Positions 44,061 to 55,689 of a stretch of DNA of 64,000 nucleotides are shown one piece after another. The translations under genes and the position numbers were made by a program. This DNA comes from Gnetum montanum (taxonomy: Eukaryota > Streptophyta > Gnetopsida > Gnetales > Gnetaceae): NCBI GenBank assembly GCA_015680685.1, contig MNCI01004113.1, positions 1,218,689-1,282,688 on the forward strand. Reading direction: 5' to 3'. The number at the start of each line of letters is the position of its first letter. Position 1 is the stretch's first letter. The notes under the pieces were generated by a model. The model had not been told where the DNA came from. It saw only the letters and a list, made by a program, of their open reading frames with translations, and did not search any database.

Positions 44061-47000
44061 AAAGCATGATCAATTGTTAAAGCAAAATTTATGATTTCTA
44101 GAAAATTTTCCTAGATTTATGATTAAAATGGGAATGCATGTGTTTTTATGTTTTATTATGCAAATTCTAGATAGAAAAGGCATCATTTTCCTAGGATTTT
44201 GGCTAATTTACATCCTAGATTTAGCAAAAAAAAATTAATTTCACATTATTATTTTAATTAATAATACATGAGCATCACTAGGGCAAAGAAATTTAAGCAT
44301 TTTGAGTATTTAAAAGTAAAATTTAGGTAATATTTTAAGTTTAATAACTAGAAATGAGTATGTGGCAATGTTTTTAGGGTAAAATTTATAACCATTCTTG
44401 TAACTTTTAAGAAAAAATTTATTTGGAAGTTTTTCATTAATAAAGAACATGATGTAAGGAAGCATACCATGTGAAAAGAAATTGATGTGGTTTGTTACAT
44501 GAGACTCTAGGGCATGTTAATTAATGTGCCACATAAAAGGCATGAAATTAGATATTTCAATGCAAAATTTTAATGCTTTGGAGCATTAAGATCTAAACTA
44601 GATTTCTACATTCCACGTCAAATTTTAAGGAAAATTTTAATGTAAGTACTTGATGCAAAAATATTAGAGAGCCATAGAAACCATAGGGAAGCTTGATGTA
44701 GAAGTTAGAAAGAAGTTTCAACATTTAGGATCAAAACTTTATAAGACTATGTCAAAGGACTAAGTCTTGAGGCGATGTTAGTATAGATACCATTATTTTG
44801 TTTAGAGGAATCAACATGAAAAACTATGCTTTAAACATGAACAAAAGATAATTTATCGTATTTGTGAAAAGATGTTGTAGCACCTAGGCTCTTGATGATT
44901 TAGCCCATGTTCTTCCTACTTGTGGATGAATAGAGTATATTGGAGAATAAGTAGAGTAAGCTAGGGTCAATCAAGTATAAGCCCCACTTTGATATTGTGT
45001 CCTTGATGCCACAAAGTTATGGGCTCACCAAGGGACCACTAAGTTTTTAAAATTCTACATTAGCCCCTTTCATATAGTTATCTATACTTGTTTTGGAGAA
45101 GAAATCATTCTAAGGGATCTATAGGGAATTCTACCAAGATTTTCTATAGAGATAATCGAAATCATTTATAAGAAGTAGTTAATGATTAAGGAGTTATTCA
45201 TGGATATCCTAGTCTATAGAAAATGTTTGGGAAAGTTGTAAAAAATAAGGGAATATTGGCAATTCAATACTAATAGAAGATTGCTCTTGGAAACAAGAAC
45301 TTCCAGGGCAATGTCTAATACACCAAGTTCACATATTTTTGTAAAGATGTAAGTTAGACTTTAAGGATTGTTAAGATTTTATATTTGGCTTTATCAAAGT
45401 TAAAAATAACTTTGACATTGACATGCAAGTTTAGGGATCCATATGTACAAGGTTTTGATCATTTAGAAGTTTTATAGAGTTTGTTAAGAGATCTTTCCTA
45501 GCACCGTAATTGATGACATCAAGTGATGTCATATTTTGAACCTCAATATAAGGGATTGAGGCTTCATAGATATTGGAATAAGTATAAGAGTATAAAGTGG
45601 CTTCACCCATTATTAGGTGAAACCCATGGAGAAAATGTGAAATGGCCTAAGGAATCTAGAATCATTCATAGGCTAAAAAGTAAGTATATGCATATACTTA
45701 GTCTTTATTAGCATAAAGTGAAAAGAGTGTTATTTTACTAATGATATAATGTGTTTATTGCAACTCAAATAAGCATTAATAATGTAAATTTCATTAACAT
45801 CACTAGCCTAGAAGAAGAGTCTGAAGTAAGGTCCACTAGTGAGACACTAAGTGCTCAAAAGTGGCTATTAAAAGATGAAGGCAAAAAATACTTCAATAAG
45901 TTAGATAGGGTAGAGATTTTATGTGCTTTGGAGTTAAATCACTCTTACTCTAGTGTAGTGTAACATTTAGGCCTAATAAAAAGCTACTTGGTAAATAAAG
46001 CAATTTTTGTTATACGTCTAGACCAAAAATTAGTCATCACCACTTAGGATCTAGCTACAGTGAGGTATTAGCGAAGCTTTCCATAGTGGAAAATGAAGAT
46101 TGAAAAATAAAAATTAAATTGAGTAGAGGTGATAGTCATGAAGGAGTGGGTGGGCTCTATAAAAAATAATGTCATTAATGTTCTTAAAGGAAGTAATAAA
46201 TATATGAAAAAGCTATTTCCCTTATTTGGTTAGATGTTATTCTATAACAAGTTTGGAAAGAAATGGGAACTTTTCCCCAAGTGGTTGTAAGAGCTGTATA
46301 GGACTATGTTCCAAGGGAGGGCAACCAATTGGGCACCAATGATTTGTCAAGGAGTATGGAGGAAATGCAACAACTGACTCATGAGAACAAGAAGGGGAAG
46401 AAGAAAATAGTGAAAAAGAGGCTTAATTTTGGTTTTTATTATGGTTTAATAAAGGTAGTGAGAGCTATATTTGCTAAGGAAGAAGAGAACCAATCAAATG
46501 TTGCTTTTGAGGTAGATTTAAAGCCTCCAATGTGCTAAAACTTAGGAATTCTAATGTCTTAATATAACATTAGGGAGGAAGTGGCTTCCTCAATGTTTGA
46601 AACAATCAAGGAACTACAAAAAAAATAAGTGCTAATGCAATAGCAAGAAAGGAGAAAATTTTGGAAAGCACCTCTAGAAGAATGACGAAGGGGAGGGTTT
46701 TAAGAAAAAGAAAGTCTCTCTCCTAGAAGATAGATGTAATGTTTGAAACTCTTGCAATGAAATATTTATAATTTGATACTTACTATTATTTTTGCTAAGT
46801 GCAAATGTTGCAGCATATTGGTAGTGTAACATTAGTGGATTTTGACATGACATAGATTTAGTATTGTATCAAATCACAAATGATACGATATTAACAACAC
46901 TTCTACATCTTTTCAAGAGCTACTTGAGAGAAAAGAGCCATGGAACAAGAAGCAAAGAAATTTTTTACCTACTTTCTTCCATCCCAGAATTCTTTCATCA

Positions 47001-48225
47001 AAAAAATGAAGAGATTGATGAAGAAAGACTTCTAGGATTTGTTGGAGTTGATGCATAAGAAAGAAGAAGATAATAATAGGAAAATTAAGATATTGTTAGA
47101 CCAAGTAAAGCTTCTCAAAGTTGACCTTAGAGGTAGGAATATGGTCAAACACAATCTAAGGACCAAGAACTTAGAAGGGGAGAATTGAATAAGTTCCCCA
47201 AATTGAATGATCAAGACACCAAAACTACACTCAAATTTACATGGTTCCCTAACTTGGGTTTGTCCACACATGAAGGGTAGAATCCTTACACAACTTAAGA
47301 TTTTGTTCCTCAAAAAATGTGGTTTAAATGGTATGACAACATTTACAAAGTTTGAGCTCCACAACAAGTATTTTTACATAGAAATTTACCCCATCTTGCA
47401 AGGTCCCAACAAGCTCAAAATGTGATTTAAAGGATTCTACAACATTTATAAAGATGTGAGCTCTGCATGGAGTGTTTTCTTATTGGAAACACACTCAATC
47501 TTACAAGGTTCCAACAAGCTCACAAGATGTCTTCTCGTAGGAAGCACATTAACCCCATAGGATTTACAAAGGAAAATTCAAGGAAAGAATGGAACAAATC
47601 TTTACAAGTTTCTTACTTTGAAGCTTACAATACAAAATGGAAAATACAAGAGATAGAGAATTGAATAACCAATCACATACCAAGATATACTCAATGAAAG
47701 AATAATTCTTTGAACAGTGCTTGTATTTTTCATAAGAATTTTAGTCTATGTTACAGCCTAGTATTTTCCAAATAATCCTTGGAATTCATGCAATGACTAG
47801 GAAATGGCTAGTTGGGATATTCCATTTAAGCTTGGAATGTCTCTTTGAAAACTTGCCATGTGCAGGTGGGATGTTCCACTAAAATTTAGGACATCTTACT
47901 TGGGATGTCCCAACTAGGATGTCTTAATAGTAACCAAGACTGCTATTTTTGTAGGACATTTGTCTTGAAATGAAGCTTTCACCTCTGGGATGTCTACTAA
48001 TCATTTGGAAAATCTAGGCAAATATTGGAACATCTTCATTTAACTTTGTGCATCCTTAAAATCTTCCATCTTAGTTGTGACTTCCTATCATCTCAACTTT
48101 TGGTCTTATGAAGCTCTTATCTTAAACATGATTTCTTCAACTAAGCTCTTATCTCACTCATTTTGCTCTTATCCTATTCTTTGTTAGACCTAAAAGATCA
48201 TACAAACACATTTTCTACATTCTCC
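44061..48225. other. No recognisable gene
   Basis: AT-rich. Frames of 60-111 codons occur (46329-46538, 46864-47058, 47207-47425 and others), some Lys/Glu-rich like worn gag, but none matches a family I can name. Around 47815-47940 a short phrase of the type GGGATGTTCC/GGATGTCCCAA recurs several times. Confidence 0.4.
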
Positions 48226-48230
48226 ATTTT
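48226..48230. repeat. Target-site duplication ATTTT (left)
   Basis: Repeated at 55390-55394. The sequence is low in complexity, but both copies abut the LTR ends exactly. Confidence 0.75.
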
Positions 48231-49318
48231 TGATGAGACGCGATATACACAAGCCGCGATATCGCGTACGCGATATCGCATCCCCTGTGATATCGCGTAC
48301 GCGATATCGCGTCCGTCCCTGCGATATCGCGTATGCGATATCACAGTTCGCCGTCATATCTATAAATAAGAGGTGGCACTCCCTTCATTTCCCAATCTTG
48401 GTTAGAAGTAGTGAAGCTCTGGCAGTTTGAACACTCCAGAGTTAGATTAATTTCCCATGTGCCCGCAGTAGGAGTCCTAGAGTGAACGGCTCTTTATTCA
48501 AGCAACTTTGTAACCTGAACACAAGTTGTGTACGGTAATAAAGATGAACTTGATTGGATAAACCTTGTAGTACATGGTTTTATTTTGTTGTTATTTATTT
48601 CTTTCCTAGTGTGCACGAGTACGACTTGATTACGAGCATCTACGGATGTGTACGGCTAATCAAGGAATCGGCTGCTCGTCGCAACGCGTGAGTACGACTT
48701 GACTACGAGCATTGTGACTGCTTGGTAACCCAGTAGCGTATTCCAGGATCTGCGCTTGGTAATCCCAGTAGTAGTCCAATGTGTACGGCTGGTCAAGGAA
48801 TCGGCTACTCATCGCTAGGCTAGAATGTGTGATAAGTACGACTTGGCTACGAGCGCCCACGGGTGTGTACGGGTAGCCAAGGAATCAGCTATTTATCACA
48901 CTTAGGCTAAATAGGCACCTCAATACGACCACTTCGAGCACTTGCATTATGTGTGGTGATTCCAATAATGATTAGCGTTTGGTAGCCATAGTTGCATAGT
49001 TCAGGGTGTGTCCGGTAAGTGGGAATGGATGCTGACGCTAGTTAATTTAGACTTAGGACATTAGTTAGAGTTAGTTAGTTTCTCAACCCTTTCCCTCATA
49101 GCTTAGGAGATAAACTGAAAAATACCAAAAAAATCATATACCTCAGACTTGCTTAACCATACACCGTGACACATACAAGCAAGCCTGGGAAGACAACGAA
49201 CGATTAACCCCAAGTGTTTCTTGTGGCGTTAAGGCATTTAGTCTGCGGAGTTCGACCGGATCACGCGTACACGCTCGTATTCATATGGTTGAGTGTAGGG
49301 GTACCTCGCCACTCATCA
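48231..49318 (+). repeat. 5' LTR of element C
   Basis: 1088 bases from TGATGAGACG to GCCACTCATCA. U3 contains a perfect 24-base palindrome at 48256-48279 (GCGATATCGCGT mirrored), a perfect 20-base one at 48289-48308 and a near-perfect one at 48321-48344. The TATA box TATAAATAAG follows at 48361-48370 and AATAAA at 48538-48543. The rest holds four related hairpin units (next entry). Confidence 0.92.
48618..49030 (+). ncRNA. U5 array of four complementary-arm units in element C LTR
   Basis: Each unit reads TACGA-arm-CGAGC ... GTGTACGG-arm'-GGAAT. Unit 1: CTTGATTA (48625-48632) with TAATCAAG (48657-48664). Unit 2: CTTGACTA (48698-48705) with TGGTCAAG (48790-48797), one pair being U-G. Unit 3: CTTGGCTA (48842-48849) with TAGCCAAG (48874-48881). 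Unit 4: CCACTT (48929-48934) with AAGTGG (49017-49022). The arms changed together. In unit 1, CGAGCA (48633-48638) can also pair with TGCTCG (48673-48678), giving a pseudoknot order. The region lies downstream of the poly(A) signal, hence probably in the 5' leader of the genomic RNA. Confidence 0.55.
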
Positions 49319-49319
49319 T

Positions 49320-49337
49320 TGGCACCGTTGCCAGGGA
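49320..49337 (+). promoter_or_regulatory. Primer-binding site of element C (tRNA-Asp)
   Basis: TGGCACCGTTGCCAGGGA, two transitions from the tRNA-Asp(GTC) complement. Confidence 0.88.
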
Positions 49338-49459
49338 CTAAGTGTTTTTATGCAATTGAACATAAGGGATATCACTCACATCATTGTGAGCTTTAACGAA
49401 CCTTCGGGTTAATCAGTTAATTAAGAACATAAATAACGGTAAAATAACACACCATTAGG

Positions 49460-52036
49460 ATGGCTTCTTCTCATGAAATCAACTCACCTAAGGACAACAC
49501 AGGAGACGGTCAGCATCATACACATAAATCAAATTAGCCATGTCCTAAACAATCTAAAGTCACATATACTCATCCTGATGAGTATGTCTCGGACTTTACT
49601 TTTATTCTCCATCAGGATGAGCAACTGCGATGGAGAGATTTGCAAGGTAACATCGTGTTACCCCCAGATAGATCTACCCCTAACTTGCTTTTCCGTGCCT
49701 TAGCATAGATTGGCATGCAAGAACTATTCGTGGAATACGTTCTGGATGATTATGACATGAGGGATTATCATCCCACAAATGCCCAACGTATTCAGGACGA
49801 AAGGCAGGAGAGCCAACATTCATTGTTGAAGGGCAAGGTCCCCCATGTCATTAGTGCAATAGGAGACAAGGAACCCCTCACAATGGGTTTCTTAGAAAAT
49901 GATGTTCCTCCTCCTCACTCTAGTGAAGAGGTAAAGCATCAGGGCCTTCGATCAACTGTACATGCTACAGGCTCTAATCCCCGTGAGCACCAACTGTTCA
50001 CGGCAGGAACAACTACTCACCCTAAGGACGGACACTTAGATCGTCACAACGATCGGGGCCGAAGCAGCCAAAGAGAAGGTAAGAAACATCGTCATGGTGA
50101 TGGATCCCCTTCCTCTTCTCCTTCACCTCATGATTCACACTCTCCTTCCACATCTGGGTGCAACCATCGTGATCATAACAGAGAGAGTAAAAGTAAAAGG
50201 GAAGATGAAATACCTCGACAAGAAGGTCGAGAGGAGTTAGGACAAGGGCAAGGACATAGGGAAAGTAGGGAACCACCATGTAGACATCACAGACGTCATG
50301 AAAGAGATGATCATGACGAGCCCCTACTCACAACCCAAAGTATGCTTAACATAACAGAGGCAATTAGGATTCCCACAAGGCATTTAAAGGACAGTCGGAT
50401 CAAGCGATTAGACATGAACAATATCCCATGATTTGAAGGGGGATACAATGCTGATCCGCAAAATCATTTACAGGCATTCCACGATGCCTGTGCCTTGCAG
50501 AATATTGATAGCGAGTGGCAGAAGCTCAAGTTGTTCCCAAGGACACTCACTAAAGAAGCAGAGAGCTGGTACCGGTCCTTAGAACTGGAAACCATCAGGA
50601 GGTGGAGTACGATTCTTGAATTGTTCAACAACAAATATCAAACGTACTCCAGAGTGTCCAACTTGCGTAAGTAGATCCAAGGCTGGAAACAAGGTGCTTA
50701 TGAACCCTTGGATACTACCATGGCCCATTACTATACACTGCTACATCATTGCCCGGGCCATGGGTACGCGAAGCGGGATCAACTTTGCTACATCGTGGAT
50801 GGGCTAAGAAATGAAACGAGAAGAACTCTTGGGACTTACGCCCAAGGGAGAATCTCCCAACTAAGAGCCCCTGAAGTTGAAAGCTTTTTGGAATAAGTAG
50901 CGCAAGAAGAGGGTGAGCTATGGAAGAGAGAAAGTGCGGAAGAATACAACCGTGATCCCTCCCTTCGCAAGAAGGGAGTGAAATTCTGTGATGAAGAGGA
51001 TGAGTCACCGCTCGAAGAGTTGGTAAACCGGAAAACCTTGCCGATCCAAAAGTTAACAATAGAAATAGCGGCTAAGGTAGACGATGTATGCAGTTCCTTA
51101 GACTCTAAAATAGAAACAATCTTGAAAATTGTAGAAGAGTCTAAGGTTGAGCAAAGTAGTGACAAAGGAAAGAAAAAGTAGAGGGATTTAAGCCGTGCAC
51201 ATAACAAGGGTAAGGGAAAAATCACTAACTCCGATGTGATTGTAAATTCTGATTCAGACAATGATAGTGGATGTGAGGTTTGCTATTATGACCATCCTAA
51301 GGGATGTTGTCCTATTATCTCACATCTACAGGAGTCTGGGGTGTATGCGCTAAATCCAAGACTTAATCAACGGCAAACACCCCGAAGGTTACCGTATCCA
51401 CAAGGTAACCCAAGGCAGTTCCACCAACCCTTAACATATTATCCAAGTGGGACACCTCCTCAGCCCATTGGACAACATCAACAATGGCAATACCCACAGT
51501 CATGGGGGATGCCATTGTCGAAACAGCAGTACCCTTACCGACAGCCCGATCCTTATGGATATTATGTGCAGCAGCCGATTTCTCCAAGTGACTCTATGGG
51601 TCACGCAACCCCCAACTGTCACTACCAAGCTCGGGAGTACTTCAGAAGGACTCCTTCTCCTCTAGGAGACAGTCCATATCCACACCATCCTCCTAATCCA
51701 ACCGCACCTCTTCCACCTCAAGTAGTTCCCATAACACCTCCTGCTCCAACAATGCAAGGGGAACTTCCTCCTCAACCGCAGCAACATCACGCTGTGAGAG
51801 CTGTAAATATCCAACCTGCTGATGGTTCTGACAATGGTAAAAAGAGAAGACCTTACTTCAGAACCAAAAGCCCAGACAAACTCTCGCAACAACAAGCTAT
51901 TGAGGCCATGTACATGCCTCCACCATCTAACACTTCGGAGCAACCTTCAGTCCAAAGGAGTGTAACGCATACGGTTATGCTAACACATACCGTAACTGAC
52001 TGGATCAAGGTAGGCCACCTTCCCAGGAAACTAACT
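49460..52036 (+). pseudogene. gag of element C, one frame with nonsense codons only
   Basis: Starts MASSHEINSPKDNTGDG at 49460 and stays in one frame to the N gap at 52037. It has about six stops (for example 50429-50431 in NNIP*FEGG, where B and D also encode a residue before the conserved block, and 51179-51181). An HPDEYVSDFTFILHQDE block near the N-terminus is shared with B. It is followed by an Arg/His/Ser-rich linker (50000-50320) and the capsid-like WQKLKLFPRTLTKEAESWYR ... GTYAQGRISQL (50515-50870). The zinc knuckle CEVCYYDHPKGCC is at 51272-51310 (C-X2-C-X3-H-X4-C). The long Pro/Gln/Tyr-rich tail ends at THTVTDWIKVGHLPRKLT, the entry to protease. All stops are TAG, TGA or TAA, explainable by C-to-T from CAG, CGA or CAA. 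Confidence 0.85.
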
Positions 52037-52386
52037 NNNNNNNNNNNNNNNNNNNNNNNNNNNNNNNNNNNNNNNNNNNNNNNNNNNNNNNNNNNNNNNN
52101 NNNNNNNNNNNNNNNNNNNNNNNNNNNNNNNNNNNNNNNNNNNNNNNNNNNNNNNNNNNNNNNNNNNNNNNNNNNNNNNNNNNNNNNNNNNNNNNNNNNN
52201 NNNNNNNNNNNNNNNNNNNNNNNNNNNNNNNNNNNNNNNNNNNNNNNNNNNNNNNNNNNNNNNNNNNNNNNNNNNNNNNNNNNNNNNNNNNNNNNNNNNN
52301 NNNNNNNNNNNNNNNNNNNNNNNNNNNNNNNNNNNNNNNNNNNNNNNNNNNNNNNNNNNNNNNNNNNNNNNNNNNNNNNNNNNNNN
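52037..52386. other. Assembly gap (350 Ns) where protease is expected
   Basis: N run directly after the gag/protease junction. The protease of element C, if kept, lies here. Confidence 0.95.
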
Positions 52387-54448
52387 TGAGGAAACTCATG
52401 CCAACAACCGTGGCATAGACACATTGGAACGTGAGCGTCGCCAACTTCCACCCCTTAACTTAAGATCATCAATTGGGAGAAGTTGGGCACTTCTAAGAAA
52501 TTCAAACAAACGCTCATTACTTCGGATCTCTCCCTTACAACTCAGTCATGGGGGAGATGGCCACCTATGCTAATCATATGGGGCCCTTAGTTCTTTTTTG
52601 GTTTTTGTTTTACAACATTTTTGTTTTACACCATCATTCTACTTTTCTATTTTTGTGTGTGTGTGTGTGTGTGTGTGCCATCCACCATGTAAGTTCATCA
52701 TCCAATAAGTGTTCAGACCGATGGGATGAACTGTTTTCATATTGATTGCTAATGTTTGGTTTTTACCATTAAGTTCCAATGTTGATACTAAGGTATGTTT
52801 CTTTTGATGTGGTAGGCAATGAGATCACTTCATCCATTCATCCATCACAGTCTATGGTTTTCCTTGGCTTGGAAATGTACAGTTCCCTTTTCTAATACGA
52901 ACTTTAATGAATCGGTGATTGGGCATTTTTCAAACTAAAGAAGGACTCAAGGATTGCAAAGGGTGTGACTTCAAGGGAACTTGGTTCTCTTGTGTTGGTC
53001 ATTCACTTGGGTATTTGGATGTTTTCTTCTTGAGTTTCCTTACCGTTCCGATGTTACCCATTCTTCAGAAGCTGAGACAATAAAAATAAAGAAGTCTTTG
53101 CATGGTGAGGTCCCCACACATAAAAACACAAAACACAAAAAAAAAAAAAACCAAAGTGAGGATTCAAAGCACACCCCTTAGACGAAATAAAATTTGGGCT
53201 GCAAACACTGGTTATGGAATCAACGTGTTCCCTCTAACTAAGGCCCTTCTCGCTTCCCATTCTCTCCTTTGTTTCGTCGGACTGGTGGTGGCTCTTTGAA
53301 GATGCATCCTTGTTATCCAAGTGGATGATTTAGCCACTTGCATCGATGTAAAGTCACTGGAAGTGGTTGGTTTGAGCCTAGAGTTAGAATGAGATTTGCC
53401 AAGTCACATTAATCATAAAACACACAAGGGGCTATACACCACATTATTCTTAGGATTCCATTCCACTTCCCTTCTCTCCACCCTTCTCTCCACTATTCAC
53501 CTCATTGTCGGTTGTATCATTAGTGTATATATTTTGGTTGACGCATTGTTTTCTTTTTGGTAAATTCTTATGGTCAAGACTTTAACTCTTGTTCTAAAGG
53601 ACATTCCCAGTGCCTACAGACTCTTTGCATGTGGGATTGTCAGGGAATTCAAGGCATGAGCCTGCTTTGGGGAGGACCCATTGACATTCCTATTAGGAAC
53701 ATTAGTTAACTTCTTTTCCTTAACATTATGCAATTAATTTTATTTTTTGTTCATTTCCATCTTGACATCCATTTCACTGATGCCATCGTTGTCCCTTTTC
53801 ACCTATCTTTCTTACTCCTTTTCTTTCTCCATTCTAACACTACCGGAGGTTCGCAATTAGTCATGGGGGTACGGGGCTTGCTTTTTTGATTTTTCTCCTA
53901 AGCCCCGAATTTTTTCATTTTTCTTCTTAAGCCCTACACCTTCGGTAGTCATCATCTACATTTTCCCTGATCCATATCAGCCATACCACAACCTAGCCAA
54001 TGAACCTAAACTGAAGCAAGGTATTATTTACTTAATGATTTAATTACCCTTGCTAATATATGATTGTGTTGTGTGTGTAGATGGCACTCATACAACAACT
54101 GAATGGATCTGAAGCCAACACTTGGAATGGGCAGCGCTGAAGCAGCTATGCAAGGAGTAGAACGGATAATGCGCTTACGGATGGACAACGGAAGGCGCAA
54201 TCTAGGCATTGGCAGCAGCAAGACTCTTCTCTCTTCTTCTCTTCTATTCTCTCTCCCCTTTTCTCTCAGCTACCAAATGTGGCCTGATTTCATTATAATA
54301 AGGTGTTCACCCTTGTTGTCATGAACACTAGTTTTGTCAAGTCTTGTAATAATGATCCGTTCACATGTCACCCCATTAGTTCCATTCCCCTCAATAATCC
54401 CATACCTACCTGATATCATTGTAAGGAACTCGAGGACGAGTTTTCATT
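52387..54448 (+). other. Post-pol spacer of element C, including the deletion junction
   Basis: 52387-52507 matches B just before RT (AGAAATTCAAACAA versus B AGAAATTTAAACAA at about 9530). From about 52510 (GCTCATTACTTCGGATCTC) it matches B after integrase (GCTCATTATTTTGGATCTC, about 12213). Further on are a PPT-like CAGTCATGGGGGAGATGG (52543-52560), a (TG)n run at 52655-52677, a second PPT-like TTAGTCATGGGGGTACGGGG (53857-53876) and the conserved hairpin. No gene. Confidence 0.75.
53645..53689 (+). ncRNA. Conserved 3'-spacer stem-loop, copy in element C
   Basis: GAATTCAA (53645-53652) pairs with TTGA-c-ATTC (53681-53689), 8 pairs with one bulged C. The loop carries the inner hairpin GGC-ATGA-GCC and CCTGCTTTGGGGAGGACCCA. 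The arm sequence differs from those in A, D and E. Confidence 0.5.
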
Positions 54449-54462
54449 CAGTCATGGGGGTA
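54449..54462 (+). promoter_or_regulatory. Polypurine tract of element C
   Basis: CAGTCATGGGGGTA directly before the 3' LTR. Confidence 0.8.
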
Positions 54463-55389
54463 TGATGAGACGCGATATGCACAAGCCGCGATATCGTGTA
54501 CGCGATATTGTGGCCACCGTGATATCGCATCCTCTGTGATATCGCGTACGCAATATCGCATCCGTCCCTGCGATATCGCGTATGCGATATCACGGTCTGT
54601 TGCCATATCTATAAATAAGAGGCAGCACTCCCTTCATTTCCCAATCCTGGCTAGAAGTAGTGAAGCTCTAGCAGTTTGAACACTCCAGAGTTAGATTAAT
54701 TTCCCATGTGCCCGTAGTAGGAGTCCTAGAGTGAACGGCTCTTTATTCGAGCAACTTTGTAACCTGAACACAAGTTGTGTACGGCAAAGACAAACTTGAT
54801 TGGATAAACCTTGTAGTACATGGTTTTATTTTGTTGTTATTTATTGCTTTCCTAGTGCGCACGAGTACGACTTGATTACAAGCATCTACGAATGTGTACG
54901 GCTAATCAAGGAATCGGCTGCTCATTGCAACGTGTGAGTACGGCTTGATTACGAGAATTGTGACTGCTTGGTAACCCAGTAGCGTATTCTAGGATTTGCA
55001 CTTGGTAATCCCAGTGGTAGTCCAATGTGTACGGCTGGTCAAGGAATCGGCTACTCATCGCTAGGCTAGAATGTGTGATAAGTACGACTTGGCTACGAGC
55101 ATCCACGGGTGTGTACGGCTAGCCAAGGAATNTTAGTTAGAGTTAGTTAGTTTCTCAACCCTTTTCCTCATAGCTTAGGAGATAAACTGAAAAATGCCAA
55201 AAAAATCATATACCTTAGACTTGCTTAACCATACACTGTGACACATACAAGCAAGCCTGGGAAGACAACGAACGATTAACCCAAGTGTTTCTTGTGCCGT
55301 TAAGGCATTTAGTCTGCGGAGTTCGACCGGATCGCGCGTACACACTCGTATTTGTATGGTTGAGTGTAGGGGTACCTCACCACTCATTA
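54463..55389 (+). repeat. 3' LTR of element C
   Basis: 927 bases. Same palindromes (54480-54595) and TATA box (54610-54619) as the 5' LTR. The last bases are CACTCATTA where CACTCATCA is expected. At the single N (55132) the equivalent of 48886-49060 of the 5' LTR, 175 bases, is missing. Confidence 0.9.
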
Positions 55390-55394
55390 ATTTT
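55390..55394. repeat. Target-site duplication ATTTT (right)
   Basis: Matches 48226-48230. Confidence 0.75.
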
Positions 55395-55689
55395 CTAAGG
55401 TTTTGACATACTAAAAGGTCAATAATCTCTTCCTTTTTGGTAATTTTCAAAACTTGGAAAATGGATTAGTAAAAAAGCATAATATACTCTTCCTTTTGGA
55501 CATTTAAAAAAAGAAGTTTCCCTTGGAAAAATTCCCCTAAACATATGATGGAATTCTTATTTTTGTATAGATTTTTATGTATTTTATTTTTATTATGATT
55601 TTTTGTTTTGTTTTTAGTTTGAAAGAAATAAAAAAATTACTTACCTAATAGGACAAGGTCTAATTTCCATGTCTTTACATAAAGTAGTA
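55395..55689. other. AT-rich flank, no gene
   Basis: Downstream side of the Copia relic (which reads leftward). No LTR can be recognised. Confidence 0.4.

Larger units (their letters stand above)
48231..55389 (+). mobile_element. Element C: Athila-family retrotransposon with pol deleted
   Basis: Two LTRs (48231-49318 and 54463-55389), a tRNA-Asp primer site, gag, an N gap, a spacer like that of B and a polypurine tract. It is flanked by ATTTT (48226-48230 and 55390-55394). Between the end of the protease/RT linker (near 52508) and the sequence that follows integrase in B (near 12215) there is a direct junction: RT, RNase H and integrase, about 2.7 kb in B, are absent. Gag has no frameshift. 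C keeps every cis signal for transposition, so it was probably moved in trans. Confidence 0.9.

Noticed and set aside
47815-47945. CRISPR-like or satellite array from repeated GGATGTCCC phrases
   Set aside because: The phrases are short, unevenly spaced and degenerate, and the setting is a plant-type nuclear genome.
48660-48860. Minus-strand 66-codon frame in the LTR of C, repeated at 54906-55106
   Set aside because: It repeats only because both LTRs carry it. The sequence is explained by the paired hairpin units, not by a protein.
48231-49318. Hammerhead ribozyme (retrozyme) in the LTR because of TGATGAG
   Set aside because: TGATGAG is the conserved LTR terminus. The required GAAA core and the three-helix layout were not found.
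52655-52677. TG microsatellite as a functional Z-DNA element
   Set aside because: A simple-sequence run in the spacer; B has no equivalent, so nothing supports a conserved role.
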